A stretch of 64,000 bases of DNA, taken from contig NZ_RYFG02000107.1 of the NCBI RefSeq assembly GCF_003994235.2, forward strand, positions 1 through 64,000, given 5' to 3'. The first letter of the stretch is position 1; each line of letters opens with the position of its first letter. Origin of the DNA: Candidatus Methylobacter oryzae (GTDB lineage Bacteria > Pseudomonadota > Gammaproteobacteria > Methylococcales > Methylomonadaceae). A model generated the notes under the pieces. It did no database searches. It worked only from the letters and a program-made list of their open reading frames with translations, and had not been told where the DNA came from. Below, one piece after another: positions 30,550 through 39,396 of this stretch. Both the position numbers and the translations under genes were made by a program.

Positions 30550-31580
30550 CAGAATAACACCGCAATCGAGCTGTAAAGGCCGGTTTGATTTTGATAAACG
30601 CTGCCTTCGGTCTGCTGCCATTCAAGCTTGAACGACAAGCGCGGTACCGGGCGATAGACGATGCCGCCGAGCGCGGTATCGGTCGGCGCGAGTTTATTGG
30701 CGAATTCGAAATGTTCATAGCGTGCAATCAGGTTGAAATGGTCAACCAACGGTACGGCCATTTGCACGTAGCCGCCCCAATCGTGGTGGCGATAATGCAG
30801 TTGATCGGTGTCGACTTGGGTGAACAGCAATTCACTTTCCAATTCAAACCATTTATGTTGCCAATTGCCGTCTACGCTAATCGAATTGCGAGTTTCATTG
30901 CTCTTGTCAACATCCGCATGTTGAAAAGACACGCCCAGATAATAGTCCAAATCTTCATGGGCGATCCAGCGGGCGCCTGCCACGGTTTGATAATGGCGCT
31001 CATGTTCGGTTAACGGTTTAGGATTAAATTCTGCGGCCGGTTGCCAATAAACTTCAAGCGCATGGCCGGACAACGCGTCAAAATCGTGACGGATGTTGAA
31101 ACCGGTAACGTAATTGGCGCGGGAATAGTTCGATGTGACAGGGCGGGTGGTCGTCCATACCAGTGGCGCGGCATGGACGATATTCCAATGGTTGATTGGC
31201 GCCAGGAACTTACCGGCGCGAAAAGTGTCGTCTTCGGTAATATGAATATCGTTATACAGCCGTTCAATGACCAGTTGCGCGCTATTGAATTGCAGACCTT
31301 TACTTTCTTCCCACAGCGGCATTTTATAAGCTTCGGCCTCCATGAAAGGATTGAGCCAGCGGTTAAATTTGCCTGAAACAAATAAACTTAAATCATCGAG
31401 TTCAACGGCAGTCGGTGCGCGATTAGGTGCGCTGGCCGTCAGTTTTGCATATCCTGAAACCGTAACGGCATCCAGCCATGACTGGGTTGGGTCGGCATAT
31501 AGCTGTGGCGTGAAACAGAACATCGCCAAACTGAATGCATAAGCCAGCGCATGACGATCAGGATGTGGAAAAAAAGACAT
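30549..31580 (-). CDS. Outer-membrane beta-barrel (porin-like) protein
   Basis: The 343-residue protein has a signal peptide (cleavage near LYA-DP), alternating amphipathic strands ('VTVSGYAKLTASAP', 'YLGVSFQHADVD', 'GGYVQMAVPLVDHFNLIARYEHF') and ends in Phe ('SSIAVLF'), the usual BamA recognition end. It is the first gene of the operon with a phosphate-binding-like protein, kinase, HD-GYP regulator and SGNH protein. Substrate not readable. No strong ribosome site seen before the ATG. Confidence 0.75.
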   Translation of the reverse strand: MSFFPHPDRHALAYAFSLAMFCFTPQLYADPTQSWLDAVTVSGYAKLTASAPNRAPTAVELDDLSLFVSGKFNRWLNPFMEAEAYKMPLWEESKGLQFNSAQLVIERLYNDIHITEDDTFRAGKFLAPINHWNIVHAAPLVWTTTRPVTSNYSRANYVTGFNIRHDFDALSGHALEVYWQPAAEFNPKPLTEHERHYQTVAGARWIAHEDLDYYLGVSFQHADVDKSNETRNSISVDGNWQHKWFELESELLFTQVDTDQLHYRHHDWGGYVQMAVPLVDHFNLIARYEHFEFANKLAPTDTALGGIVYRPVPRLSFKLEWQQTEGSVYQNQTGLYSSIAVLF

Positions 31581-31955
31581 AACTTAAAGTTTAGTAAATA
31601 AGCATTATCGCAATATTATACTCATCGATTGCTCAAAATTGACCATAGTTTCTATTGTACAGTAAGGTATTGCATGCCGATTGACAGCGGATGAGCGAAA
31701 ACATGTTCTACAACAGCAGCTTATTCACCTGTTTAATTGAAATAGAAGTCTATGTAAATTATATGGGATTGTTATTTAAATGCATTGCCCAAGGCAATGC
31801 CGGTGATGAAAACAGTCTCATCTATGGCGCACTTAGTCTTAAAGTTTCAAATCGATCAAAGTTAAAAAGTCCGCCGCAACGGGCGCTACTGACGAGTTAA
31901 AACACTCTGGCGCAAACGGACTGTAAATTAAAAAATATTCATAAAAGGAAAACTA
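31581..31955. other. Divergent region before the quinoprotein accessory genes
   Basis: 375 bp between the leftward porin-like operon and the rightward metallohydrolase. It holds a small perfect inverted repeat GCATTGCC-CAA-GGCAATGC at 31782-31800. AAGGA lies before the metallohydrolase ATG at the right end. A 69-codon plus-strand reading at 31691-31900 shows no family features. Promoters for both sides are expected but were not placed. Confidence 0.5.
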
Positions 31956-32867
31956 ATGAAAGTTCCATTACTGTGTCTATTACTGGCGGCAGCCGTGCCC
32001 GCGACGGCCGCTACCGCGTTGTCGGTCAAGGAAGTGACGCCCGGCATTTACGTCCACTTCGGCAAGCACCTATTCCCCGACAGCCACAACCACGGCGAAA
32101 TCGCCAACCTGGGTTTTATCGTCGGGCAAAAATGCGTCGCGGTCGTCGATAGCGGCGGCAATCCGGAGCAGGGCGCGGCGTTGAAGCAAGCCGTCAGCGA
32201 TACCACCAAAACGCCGATTTGTTACGTGATCAACACCCATGTCCATCCCGACCATATCAACGGCAACAGCGCGTTCAAAGCGCCCGGCGTTAAATTCGTA
32301 GGCCACCATAAACTGGCTCGGGCGATGGCCGCGCGCGGTTCGTATTATTTGGACAGGGCCGCCGAACAACTAGGCGTCAAAATGAGTGCTACCGACTTGA
32401 TTCCGCCGGATATTGAAGTTAAAGACAGCATGAAACTGGACCTGGGCGGCCGTACCTTAGTTCTAACAGCCCATCCCGCCGCGCATACCGACAACGATCT
32501 GAGCGTCTACGACCGGGAAAGCAGTACGATGTGGCTGTCGGACTTGTTGTTTACCGAGCATGTGCCGACCTTGGACGGCAGCCTGAAAGGCTGGCTGGCC
32601 GAAATCGACAAACTGGAAAAACAGTCGTTCCGTTACGTAATACCGGGCCACGGCGATGTCGTCAGCGATTGGCCGCAAAGCCTCCAGCCGGAAAAACATT
32701 ACCTGACCTTGCTGCAAACCGAAATCCGCGCCGCGATTAAAAAAGGCCAGCATCTGGAAGACGCCGTGCAAACGATCGGCTATTCCGAGAAAAACAACTG
32801 GGCCTTGTTCGACGACTATCACCGCAAAAATGTGACCACCGCTTTTGCCGAATTAGAATGGGAATAA
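31956..32867 (+). CDS. Quinoprotein relay system zinc metallohydrolase (MBL fold)
   Basis: Secreted metallo-beta-lactamase-fold protein of 303 residues with a signal peptide (cleavage near AATA) and the metal motif H95-x-H97-x-D99-H100 ('INTHVHPDHING'). Further ligands are in 'HPAAHTDND', 'WLSDLLF' and 'IPGHGDVV'. It matches the family found beside quinoprotein alcohol dehydrogenases with a SoxYZ-like carrier, thought to act on a relay cofactor or thio-adduct in the periplasm. The next gene is that carrier (25 bp). The dehydrogenase itself is not in this window. Confidence 0.88.
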   Translation: MKVPLLCLLLAAAVPATAATALSVKEVTPGIYVHFGKHLFPDSHNHGEIANLGFIVGQKCVAVVDSGGNPEQGAALKQAVSDTTKTPICYVINTHVHPDHINGNSAFKAPGVKFVGHHKLARAMAARGSYYLDRAAEQLGVKMSATDLIPPDIEVKDSMKLDLGGRTLVLTAHPAAHTDNDLSVYDRESSTMWLSDLLFTEHVPTLDGSLKGWLAEIDKLEKQSFRYVIPGHGDVVSDWPQSLQPEKHYLTLLQTEIRAAIKKGQHLEDAVQTIGYSEKNNWALFDDYHRKNVTTAFAELEWE

Positions 32868-32892
32868 ATCCATCACCAAACAGGAAAATGCC

Positions 32893-33723
32893 ATGAAAAA
32901 AATATTACCCGCCATCTTGTTGACGGCTTTATTGCCGGTTGGAAACACGGCCGCTGCCGAGGATGAAAAAATCTGGAACAACGTCTTGAAGCCCGAATAC
33001 TTCGCCCAGCAAGCGATCCAGGAATCCGACGACGTGATCGAATTGGACGCGCCGATACGCGCCGAAGATCCGGCCTTGGTGCCGTTCAAGATCACCAGCA
33101 AAATCAAGCAAAGCAAGGACAACTACATCAAGCGCATCTTGGTGCTGGTCGACAACAACCCGTTCCCGTTCGTCGGCGATTTCGGTTTTACGCCGGACAG
33201 CGGCAAAGCCGACGTGGCGATGCGGATACGGGTCAACTCCAACAGTAATATCCGCGCGATTGCCGAAATGAACGACGGCAAACTGGTGATGACGAAAAAA
33301 TTCGTCAAAGCCAGCGGCGGCTGTTCCGCTCCAATCGGCGCCAACCTGGACGAAGCGATGGCCAGACTGGGTAAAATGAAATTCAGGCTGGAAGACCAAG
33401 TCAAAACCGGCGAACCTAACCAAGTGCAACTGATGATCAGCCACCCGAACATCACCGGCATGCAAATGGACCAAATCACGCGTTTCATTAAAAGATCGCA
33501 TTTCGTTAAAGACGTGAAAGTCACGTTCAACGGCAAACCGGTGTTTACCGCGAAAACCGACATCGCGATCAGCGCCGACCCGAATTTCAGGTTCTACTTC
33601 GTGCCGGACAAAGCAGGGGAGTTGAAAGCCGAAGTGGCCGACACGTCTTGTGAATTGCCGACTAAAAGGGATGTTTGTACGAAAGGCGATGTTTATACCG
33701 AGACGTTTAAGGTGCAGCCTTAA
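32893..33723 (+). CDS. Quinoprotein dehydrogenase-associated SoxYZ-like carrier
   Basis: Periplasmic fusion of SoxY-like and SoxZ-like domains, 276 residues with a signal peptide (cleavage near NTAAA). The SoxY part ends in 'KASGGCSAPIG', where the Cys corresponds to the substrate-carrying Cys of SoxY. The SoxZ part holds 'ISHPNITGMQMDQI' and a C-terminal immunoglobulin-like domain. In the relay hypothesis, this carrier hands substrate to the metallohydrolase. Both genes form a short operon ended by hairpins at 33734. Confidence 0.88.
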   Translation: MKKILPAILLTALLPVGNTAAAEDEKIWNNVLKPEYFAQQAIQESDDVIELDAPIRAEDPALVPFKITSKIKQSKDNYIKRILVLVDNNPFPFVGDFGFTPDSGKADVAMRIRVNSNSNIRAIAEMNDGKLVMTKKFVKASGGCSAPIGANLDEAMARLGKMKFRLEDQVKTGEPNQVQLMISHPNITGMQMDQITRFIKRSHFVKDVKVTFNGKPVFTAKTDIAISADPNFRFYFVPDKAGELKAEVADTSCELPTKRDVCTKGDVYTETFKVQP

Positions 33724-33733
33724 TTGAGTCGGT

Positions 33734-33822
33734 CGGGCAACGGTTTTTTTCCGTTGCCCGATGGTTTGTGATTTTACCGCTTATGAGTGCGTAGATTGAG
33801 CTTCCTTGAGTTAGCTCAATCT
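33734..33822. terminator. Two hairpins after the SoxYZ-like gene
   Basis: The first has 10-bp arms CGGGCAACGG / CCGTTGCCCG around a T7 loop (33734-33760). The second has perfect 10-bp arms AGATTGAGCT / AGCTCAATCT (33793-33822). Neither has a strong T run directly after its stem, so they are weak intrinsic terminators or small repeats. Confidence 0.45.
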
Positions 33823-33964
33823 AAGCCTTGTTGTGAGTATTGACCGGCTGGTACCGCTGTATCGTGACAAATAGGACCCGATTTAAACAACTATGCCGAA
33901 AAGGGAGTGGCTGCCGGCAAAGCATCGTTGAAACAGTTGATTGTTGAAAGAAAAGGAAAAAATC

Positions 33965-35224
33965 ATGACCGCCAAGCTAACGTCCTGCACGCCTGAACAA
34001 ATCGAGATACTGAAAAAGCAACGGTTTAGCGATACAGAACCGGGAACGCTGTTAAAAGACTTTAACAGTCTGTTGGAATTTATCGGGAAAACAGGCATTG
34101 CCGTTTCCGAAAAAACTCAGTTATTTGCCCTGAATACGCTGGCGGATATAAACCGGCGATTAACGCATCCTTTGGACGTTAAATTAAAACGTCCGCTGCA
34201 AAAATCCTTTCCTTATATTAACGGGTTGTACCTGTTGTTGCGCAGCTCGGGCCTCAGTTACGCGGCGATCGATGGGAAAAAAAGCAAATTAATGCTCTAC
34301 GAGGATGTTCTTGACGACTGGAACAAACTGAATCCGGCGGAGCGCTACTTTTCTTTGCTGCAAGCGTTTTATTACCGTGCGGACGCGGCAATGCTGGGAG
34401 AAAGACATGGTTTTCTTAGTCCGACATACTTTTACGATTGCTTGTTATTTTTTCAGAAATATCTGGGGGACAGGCTCGATGTTAAGAGCAATCGCGACAA
34501 CATGGATCGTCTGCGCTTTAGCCCCGGCTTGCACAATCTGGCGGTGATGGAATTATTCGGTTTTATTGACATTGAATGTACCGTCGCCGATGAGAACGAA
34601 ACATGGCCGTTGTCTGTCATTAAGCCCACCGCTTGGGGACGGGCTATATTCAGTTATTTTGCGCAAAATAATTTAGTCATGTCGTTTCTTGAAGACGATG
34701 AGCCCGGCCAGGCCGGATCGGGCATCTGGGAAACCGAATTCAAAAAATATATTCCAGCCTGGGAAAAAAGCTTGCTTCAAGTCGAGCGTAGCATAACGGA
34801 AGAAGGGGCTTATATTTTCAACGTGTCGCTCGGCGAAGCACGTTGCAAAATCGCCGTTCCCGCCAACATCAGTCTCGATGAATTGGCATACGGCATCTTG
34901 GAGGCTTTCGATTTTGACAGCGATCATTTGTATGAATTTATTTATAAAAACGAATACGGCATAGAGGAAAGCATCGCGCATCCTTACGTGGAACGTGACC
35001 ACGAATATTGCACCGACGATTGCCCGGTCGGCTACTTGCCTTTATATAAAGGCAAGACCTTCATTTTCCATTTTGATTTCGGCGACGACTGGCGATTTAA
35101 AATCCGGGTTGAAGCCGTACCGCCGACAGAGCCGGATTATTCCGAACTGACGGTGATAGAAAAACGCGGGACGCCGCCTGAGCAGTATCCGGATTGGGAA
35201 GGCGAATACGAGGACGATGATTGA
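33965..35224 (+). CDS. Plasmid pRiA4b ORF-3 family protein
   Basis: 419 residues from the ATG at 33965, which has AAGGA 8 bases upstream (a longer reading begins with TTG at 33941). The C-terminal half fits the pRiA4b ORF-3 (IS1096 TnpR-like) domain: 'DELAYGILEAFDFDSDHLYEF', 'PLYKGKTFIFHFDFGDDWRFKIRVE' and an acidic tail. The N-terminal part has no family I recognise. This domain is often carried by mobile elements and adjoins a repeat- and relic-rich stretch. Biochemical role unknown. Confidence 0.75.
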   Translation: MTAKLTSCTPEQIEILKKQRFSDTEPGTLLKDFNSLLEFIGKTGIAVSEKTQLFALNTLADINRRLTHPLDVKLKRPLQKSFPYINGLYLLLRSSGLSYAAIDGKKSKLMLYEDVLDDWNKLNPAERYFSLLQAFYYRADAAMLGERHGFLSPTYFYDCLLFFQKYLGDRLDVKSNRDNMDRLRFSPGLHNLAVMELFGFIDIECTVADENETWPLSVIKPTAWGRAIFSYFAQNNLVMSFLEDDEPGQAGSGIWETEFKKYIPAWEKSLLQVERSITEEGAYIFNVSLGEARCKIAVPANISLDELAYGILEAFDFDSDHLYEFIYKNEYGIEESIAHPYVERDHEYCTDDCPVGYLPLYKGKTFIFHFDFGDDWRFKIRVEAVPPTEPDYSELTVIEKRGTPPEQYPDWEGEYEDDD

Positions 35225-35302
35225 TCGGCGAACGGGGCCGTGCATAGCCGGGTAGAGCGCATCGCGCTCCTTCTCGATAGCCGATCATGCCGGGAATGGT
35301 GT

Positions 35303-35965
35303 CTAGACCTTCCAGGTAAGACGACTGCCATGGATGGCGGCCGAGACTGTCGGGAGCGGCTTCGGTGTAAGCAAGGGCGCTGTGGAGCAGGTCGCGTTGC
35401 TGTTGCGCATCGGCCCCAGATCGGTAATCGCGTGTTTAGGGCAAAGCCGCAAGGCTTCAAGATACCGGGTTTCGGCCAGTTGGACGTATTGGAGCAAAGT
35501 TTCCGGCGGCTCGGAGCGTCGCCGCGCCTCTTTAAACCGTTGATGCTCCACGTTGCCGATTTGGTGCAAGCGCCGGGAACGCCCCAGTGCATCGTCGGCG
35601 GCATGCAAATCCAAGCTGCGTTGATAGGCGGCTTCGGCGGCATCGAGGTTGCGGATCGAAAACCATAGCGCCTGGGTATTGTCATTGGCGGCCAGCACTT
35701 GCCGGTAAAGCTATTCGCCGCGCTCTTTCATCATTGCTTCGATTTGTTCGATTTGCACGGCTTCGACGGTTTCGGCTTGCGACAAATAGTCTTCCATGTG
35801 CCAGCGCAAGTCTTGTTGCTGTTGGTCGGTCAGCGCAAAGTCGATATTGGCTTCGGCTTCCATATCCGGTTGTCCGGGACGTTTTAGCGTCAGGCGGATT
35901 GGGTAAAGACCGTTGTTTACAGGCTGATGGCGAATGCAGAGGGTGGTTGCGACATGGACGCGCTC
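35303..35965 (-). pseudogene. Relic of a CHAT/TPR protein
   Basis: Read on the minus strand from about 35965: 'CIRHQPVNNGLYPIRLTLKRPG' and 'EAMMKERGE' match the N-terminal module of large CHAT-domain proteins, then a TAG stop at 35711-35713, then 'LAANDNTQALWFSIRN' of the same protein. The next residues jump to TPR-like text ('LDAAEAAYQRSLDLH', 'YLEALRLCPKHAITDLG') before the frame is lost in repeat DNA. So the gene has a stop, an internal deletion and a 3' truncation. No usable start codon is seen. The downstream end lies in the palindromic repeat at 35305-35340. Confidence 0.65.
35305..35340. repeat. Repeat modules AGACCTTCCAGGT and CGACTGCCATGGATGGCGG
   Basis: Both modules recur in the window: the first at 36028 and 42201, the second at 42218. 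Here they sit 4 bp apart at the broken end of the CHAT/TPR relic, marking a likely insertion or recombination point. Confidence 0.7.
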
Positions 35966-36027
35966 CGGTTTAGAGGCGCCAAGTCTAACGGATCAGGCGG
36001 GCGGAGGAAATTTTTTCGTACCGGAGT

Positions 36028-36060
36028 AGACCTTCCAGGTTTTTAAAACCTGGAAGGTCT
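36028..36060. repeat. Perfect 33-bp palindrome of the AGACCTTCCAGGT family
   Basis: Two 16-bp arms AGACCTTCCAGGTTTT / AAAACCTGGAAGGTCT around one T. It would form a strong cruciform or hairpin. The same arms frame the larger element at 42201-42284. Confidence 0.9.
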
Positions 36061-36541
36061 GGCGGAGGGCTGTGAGGTACGAACCCATCAATCGCGAAAG
36101 TTGCGTTTTTAACAGCACGGCCGGCAGGCAAGACACCACTGCAACCATTAGGTTACGTCCAGCTCGGTAGGGGCGCCTCGCGCTCCATTTGGGAACCCAA
36201 GCGTACTGGAACATTTTGATTCTTGAAATGAATTGTCTGTTGAAATGCTTTTAAAGCGCTTTTAGTGTTTTTATCCGGGGCGCGATGCCCCCTACCGAGT
36301 TTATCTTTCAGCCAATATGATCCCAGCTATTGCTCAGCTTTACTAATCAAAAACTCAACCATGTCCTCGTTTTGCACGCGATGATAAATCTCTTCTACCG
36401 GCAAGGTTAAAGCCAATGCCGATGTTTTACTGGATGTATTTATTTTATCCCGGATAATGCGCCAACTCCCTTCGGAAGAAGCGGAGCCGGTGCCGGGATA
36501 TGGTAGAATCAAGTTTCCAATTTCAGCACGGCCAGAAGTCT
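36061..36541. other. Gene-poor stretch with a MITE-like element
   Basis: No credible gene in 480 bp. It contains the inverted-repeat element at 36163-36299 and a minus-strand reading of 61 codons (36327-36512, MILPYPG...ISKAEQ). The reading's last part ('EEIYHRVQNEDMVEFLISKAEQ') looks protein-like but has no known family, so it may be the end of a lost gene. The right end is the promoter region of the acyltransferase-like gene. Confidence 0.5.
36163..36299. repeat. MITE-like element with CTCGGTAGGGG ends
   Basis: 11-bp terminal inverted repeats CTCGGTAGGGG (36163) and CCCCTACCGAG (ending at 36299) enclose about 115 bp with no coding capacity. An inner hairpin GGGGC-GCGAT-GCCCC adjoins the right end. 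Small size and terminal repeats fit a non-autonomous mobile element; target-site duplication was not established. Confidence 0.55.
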
Positions 36542-37726
36542 ATGAAACCCAGCTTACAACGCTTAAATTCAATTGACTGTGTACGCGGCCTAGTCATTTT
36601 ATTGATGGCTCTGGATCATACCCGCGACTATTTTTCGGGTGCGCAATTTTCCCCGCTCGATCTTGAGCATACGAACGCTGCCTATTTTCTAACGCGTTGG
36701 ATCACGCATATCTGTGCGCCGACTTTTGTTTTCCTGGCCGGCGTCAGCGCCTACTTATCGACCGTGCGCCATGCCATGAGCAAGCTTGAACTGTCGGCTT
36801 ATTTGGCTAAGCGCGGCTTATGGCTGGTTATTCTGGAGCTTACGGTCGTCCGCTTCGGCTGGACGTTTAATTTGGACTTTCATTACGCGATCATCCAGGT
36901 AATCTGGGCTCTGGGCTGGTCCATGCTGGTATTGAGCGTTTTAGTATTTTTACCACGTTGGGCAATCGCCCTGTTCGCCGTGCTGAACATCTTTGGGCAT
37001 AACATGTTAGATGCTGTGCAACCCAGCGCTTTCGGGAATTGGGCCTGGATTTGGACAGTCCTGCATGTCTCCGGCAATGTTGAATATTGGCCCGGCTACG
37101 CATTATCGGTTTTGTATCCTTTGATTCCTTGGCTTGGGGTCATGGCGGCGGGTTATTGCTTTGGGCCTTTGTTTCTGGAAACGCCAAAATTCAGGCTGTC
37201 GGTTGTACTGGGTTTGGTCGGTGCAATGCTGGCACTATTTGTTATTCTGCGTTTATTTAATCTTTACGGCGACGCTTCCCTATGGACCACGCAAAAGGAC
37301 AGCTTGATCACGTTTTTTTCATTTATAAACGTCAGCAAATATCCGCCGTCCTTGCTGTACCTGCTGGTTACCTTGTCCGTTATGTTTTTGCTGCTGCTGT
37401 TGTTTGAATGGACTAAGGTCCCATGGTTTAGTAAGCCATTGTTGATCTTCGGTAAAACGCCGCTGTTTTTTTATGTGCTGCATATCCCGCTGATACACGG
37501 CGCCATGGCTTTGATACTTCAAATCAGGGGACTGCCCAATGACTGGCTGTTTACAGGCTCCCTCGCAAAACCTTTTCCCGAAGTGCCCGTACCTGAATAC
37601 GGCTATAACTTGAGTACGGTTTATTTTTTCTGGATGCTGGTCGTTTGCTTGTTATTTCCGTTGTGCAATGTATTTTCAAGCTACAAACAAAACCATCCGG
37701 AAAAAAGGTGGTTGAGTTATTTGTAA
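36542..37726 (+). CDS. DUF1624 / HGSNAT-like multi-pass membrane protein
   Basis: 394 residues with about ten hydrophobic segments. The N-terminal block 'RLNSIDCVRGLVILLMALDHTRDYF' and 'WITHICAPTFVFLAGVSAYL' match the heparan-alpha-glucosaminide acetyltransferase catalytic family (DUF1624). The conserved His is in 'LDHTRD'. Such proteins move acyl groups across a membrane; substrate here unknown. A longer reading starts at 36500, but ATG at 36542 (MKPSLQRLN) matches family starts. Monocistronic, surrounded by repeats. Confidence 0.8.
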   Translation: MKPSLQRLNSIDCVRGLVILLMALDHTRDYFSGAQFSPLDLEHTNAAYFLTRWITHICAPTFVFLAGVSAYLSTVRHAMSKLELSAYLAKRGLWLVILELTVVRFGWTFNLDFHYAIIQVIWALGWSMLVLSVLVFLPRWAIALFAVLNIFGHNMLDAVQPSAFGNWAWIWTVLHVSGNVEYWPGYALSVLYPLIPWLGVMAAGYCFGPLFLETPKFRLSVVLGLVGAMLALFVILRLFNLYGDASLWTTQKDSLITFFSFINVSKYPPSLLYLLVTLSVMFLLLLLFEWTKVPWFSKPLLIFGKTPLFFYVLHIPLIHGAMALILQIRGLPNDWLFTGSLAKPFPEVPVPEYGYNLSTVYFFWMLVVCLLFPLCNVFSSYKQNHPEKRWLSYL

Positions 37727-37804
37727 GCCGAGGTTGGTGGGTTACAGCTTAGCGGGTAATGGTCGAGCCGGGTGTTCCTGCCGTGTAAGGAACCGGAGTC
37801 GAAG

Positions 37805-38392
37805 TTAAATCACCCTGACTCCAAAGACTTCCAACAACCTGATCAGCTTGATCAACGGTAAACCGATCAATGCATTCGGATCGTCGCCCTTGATGCGCTC
37901 AAACAAGGCAATGCCCAAACTTTCCGCTTTAAATCCGCCCGCGCAGTTAAAAGGCTCGTCACGATCGACATAGTGTTCGATTTGCTGTCGCGATAACGCT
38001 CTAAACGTTACCGCGCAATGATCGCAGTCGACGCGATGTTGCCCGTTACGGCTGTCGTAAACGCAGATGCCGGTATAAAAGTTCGCCGTTTTACCCGAGG
38101 CGGCCGCCAATTGCGCAATTGTGTTTTCGCGGGAGCCGGGTTTGGTTAGCGGTTTGCCTTTCAGCATTGCCACTTGATCCGAGCCGATAATCAGGTGTTG
38201 CGGAAATATAGGCGCCAGCGCTGCGGCCTTTTGCAGCGATAAACGCATGGCGGTCTGCATCGGTTCTTCATCGGGCAGCGGCGTCTCATCGATATCCGCG
38301 CTAGCCGTATCAAACGTAAGGCCAAGTTTTTTCAATAATTCGCGCCGGTACGGCGAACTCGATGCGAGGATCAATTCAATAGCAGTCGTCAT
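37805..38392 (-). CDS. Maf-like nucleotide pyrophosphatase (YceF type)
   Basis: Hydrolyses non-canonical or methylated nucleoside triphosphates (YceF acts on m7GTP). 195 residues with 'LILASSSPYRRELLKKLG', 'ADIDE', 'IIGSDQVAML' and 'GDDPNALIGLPLIKL', the last two being YceF-subfamily marks. A 14-residue hydrophobic extension to 38434 is possible, but ATG at 38392 (MTTAIELIL) gives the normal length. Single gene; orientation is divergent from the phospholipid operon. Confidence 0.92.
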   Translation of the reverse strand: MTTAIELILASSSPYRRELLKKLGLTFDTASADIDETPLPDEEPMQTAMRLSLQKAAALAPIFPQHLIIGSDQVAMLKGKPLTKPGSRENTIAQLAAASGKTANFYTGICVYDSRNGQHRVDCDHCAVTFRALSRQQIEHYVDRDEPFNCAGGFKAESLGIALFERIKGDDPNALIGLPLIKLIRLLEVFGVRVI

Positions 38393-38790
38393 AATAATAA
38401 GTGTATGAAAAATAATGTAGAAATATAAATCCAATCTGGCATTTCAGGAATAAGCTTCAAGCTCGGCTTACATTTGTTAAATACGGCTGATCGTCTTGGC
38501 TCGGCCATTTTACGACATTCAGGTAGTTGAAAATATTGTTAACCAACGGCTGGTATTGGATGTGAAATCGACTTATGTGTTTGTGTCCTTTCCATAATCC
38601 CATATCCCGCGAAGTGTCCAACCTGTTTTGAGTGAAGAAAATGTTACAGCCATCGCCCGAGCCGGGCCCGGAAGCCAAAGAATAAGCAGCCCCGACTATG
38701 AATCTCTTCAAAATGAACTAAGCTATTACGTTAGCCCACATTTCGATTTTTCCGCAACACCATCGCTTACGACACGACCTAAAGGTTCTT
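38393..38790. other. Divergent region between maf and the phospholipid operon
   Basis: 398 bp. An 84-codon minus-strand reading at 38457-38711 has mixed composition and no family features, so it is not called. A plus-strand reading at 38628-39131 overlaps the next gene in another frame. No strong repeat seen. Confidence 0.4.
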
Positions 38791-39396
38791 ATGGCTTCCA
38801 TCTACGACATCAAACCGGCATTTCAAAACCTGTTGCGGCCCAGCGTGCGGTGGCTAGCGGCGCGGGGCGTGACTGCCAATCAAGTTACCTTAGCCGCGAT
38901 GGCGTTATCGCTGCTGGTCGGTGCGGCTTTGCTCTACCCAAGCTGGTATCCCGGCATTTATTGGTCGATTCCGCTGGTGATGCTGGTGCGCATGGCCTTG
39001 AATGCGATCGACGGCATGCTGGCCCGCGAACACAACATGCAGTCGGCTCTGGGCGGTATATTGAACGAGCTGTGCGATGTATTTGCCGACACCGCCTTGT
39101 ACCTGCCTTTTGCGCTTTTGCCGGGAGCTAAGCCATGGTTGGTGGTCGGCATCGTCATTGCCGCGGTGATCAGCGAAATGGCCGGCGTGGTTGCGGTGCA
39201 AATCGGCGCATCCAGGCGTTACGACGGCCCCATGGGCAAAAGCGACCGTGCCTTCGTGTTCGGCGCGTTGGCATTGTGCGTCGGGTTGGGCTGGCATGGC
39301 GCTTGGGTCAACGCGCTGTTCGCCGTCATTTTGCTGTTGATCGGCGTCACTATTGTCAACCGATGCCTTAAAGCCCTGCGGGAGGTAAACGCATGA
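38791..39396 (+). CDS. CDP-alcohol phosphatidyltransferase (YnbA/YnjF-like)
   Basis: Inner-membrane enzyme of 201 residues that joins a CDP-linked lipid to an alcohol. The motif region reads 'NAIDGMLAREHNMQSALGGILNELCDVFADTALYLP': the D-G-x2-A-R-x8-G part is intact, but the first Asp of the second half is Asn, and D-x3-D follows. This variant is seen in the YnbA/YnjF subfamily, so the product may differ from phosphatidylglycerol phosphate. Overlaps the next gene by 4 bp (ATGA). First of three phospholipid genes. Confidence 0.88.
   Translation: MASIYDIKPAFQNLLRPSVRWLAARGVTANQVTLAAMALSLLVGAALLYPSWYPGIYWSIPLVMLVRMALNAIDGMLAREHNMQSALGGILNELCDVFADTALYLPFALLPGAKPWLVVGIVIAAVISEMAGVVAVQIGASRRYDGPMGKSDRAFVFGALALCVGLGWHGAWVNALFAVILLLIGVTIVNRCLKALREVNA

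Noticed and set aside
31691-31900. 69-codon plus-strand reading before the metallohydrolase
   Set aside because: No family features and no start support; likely chance in AT-rich DNA.
38457-38711. 84-codon minus-strand reading upstream of maf
   Set aside because: No family features, no ribosome site, mixed composition. Kept only as part of the spacer.
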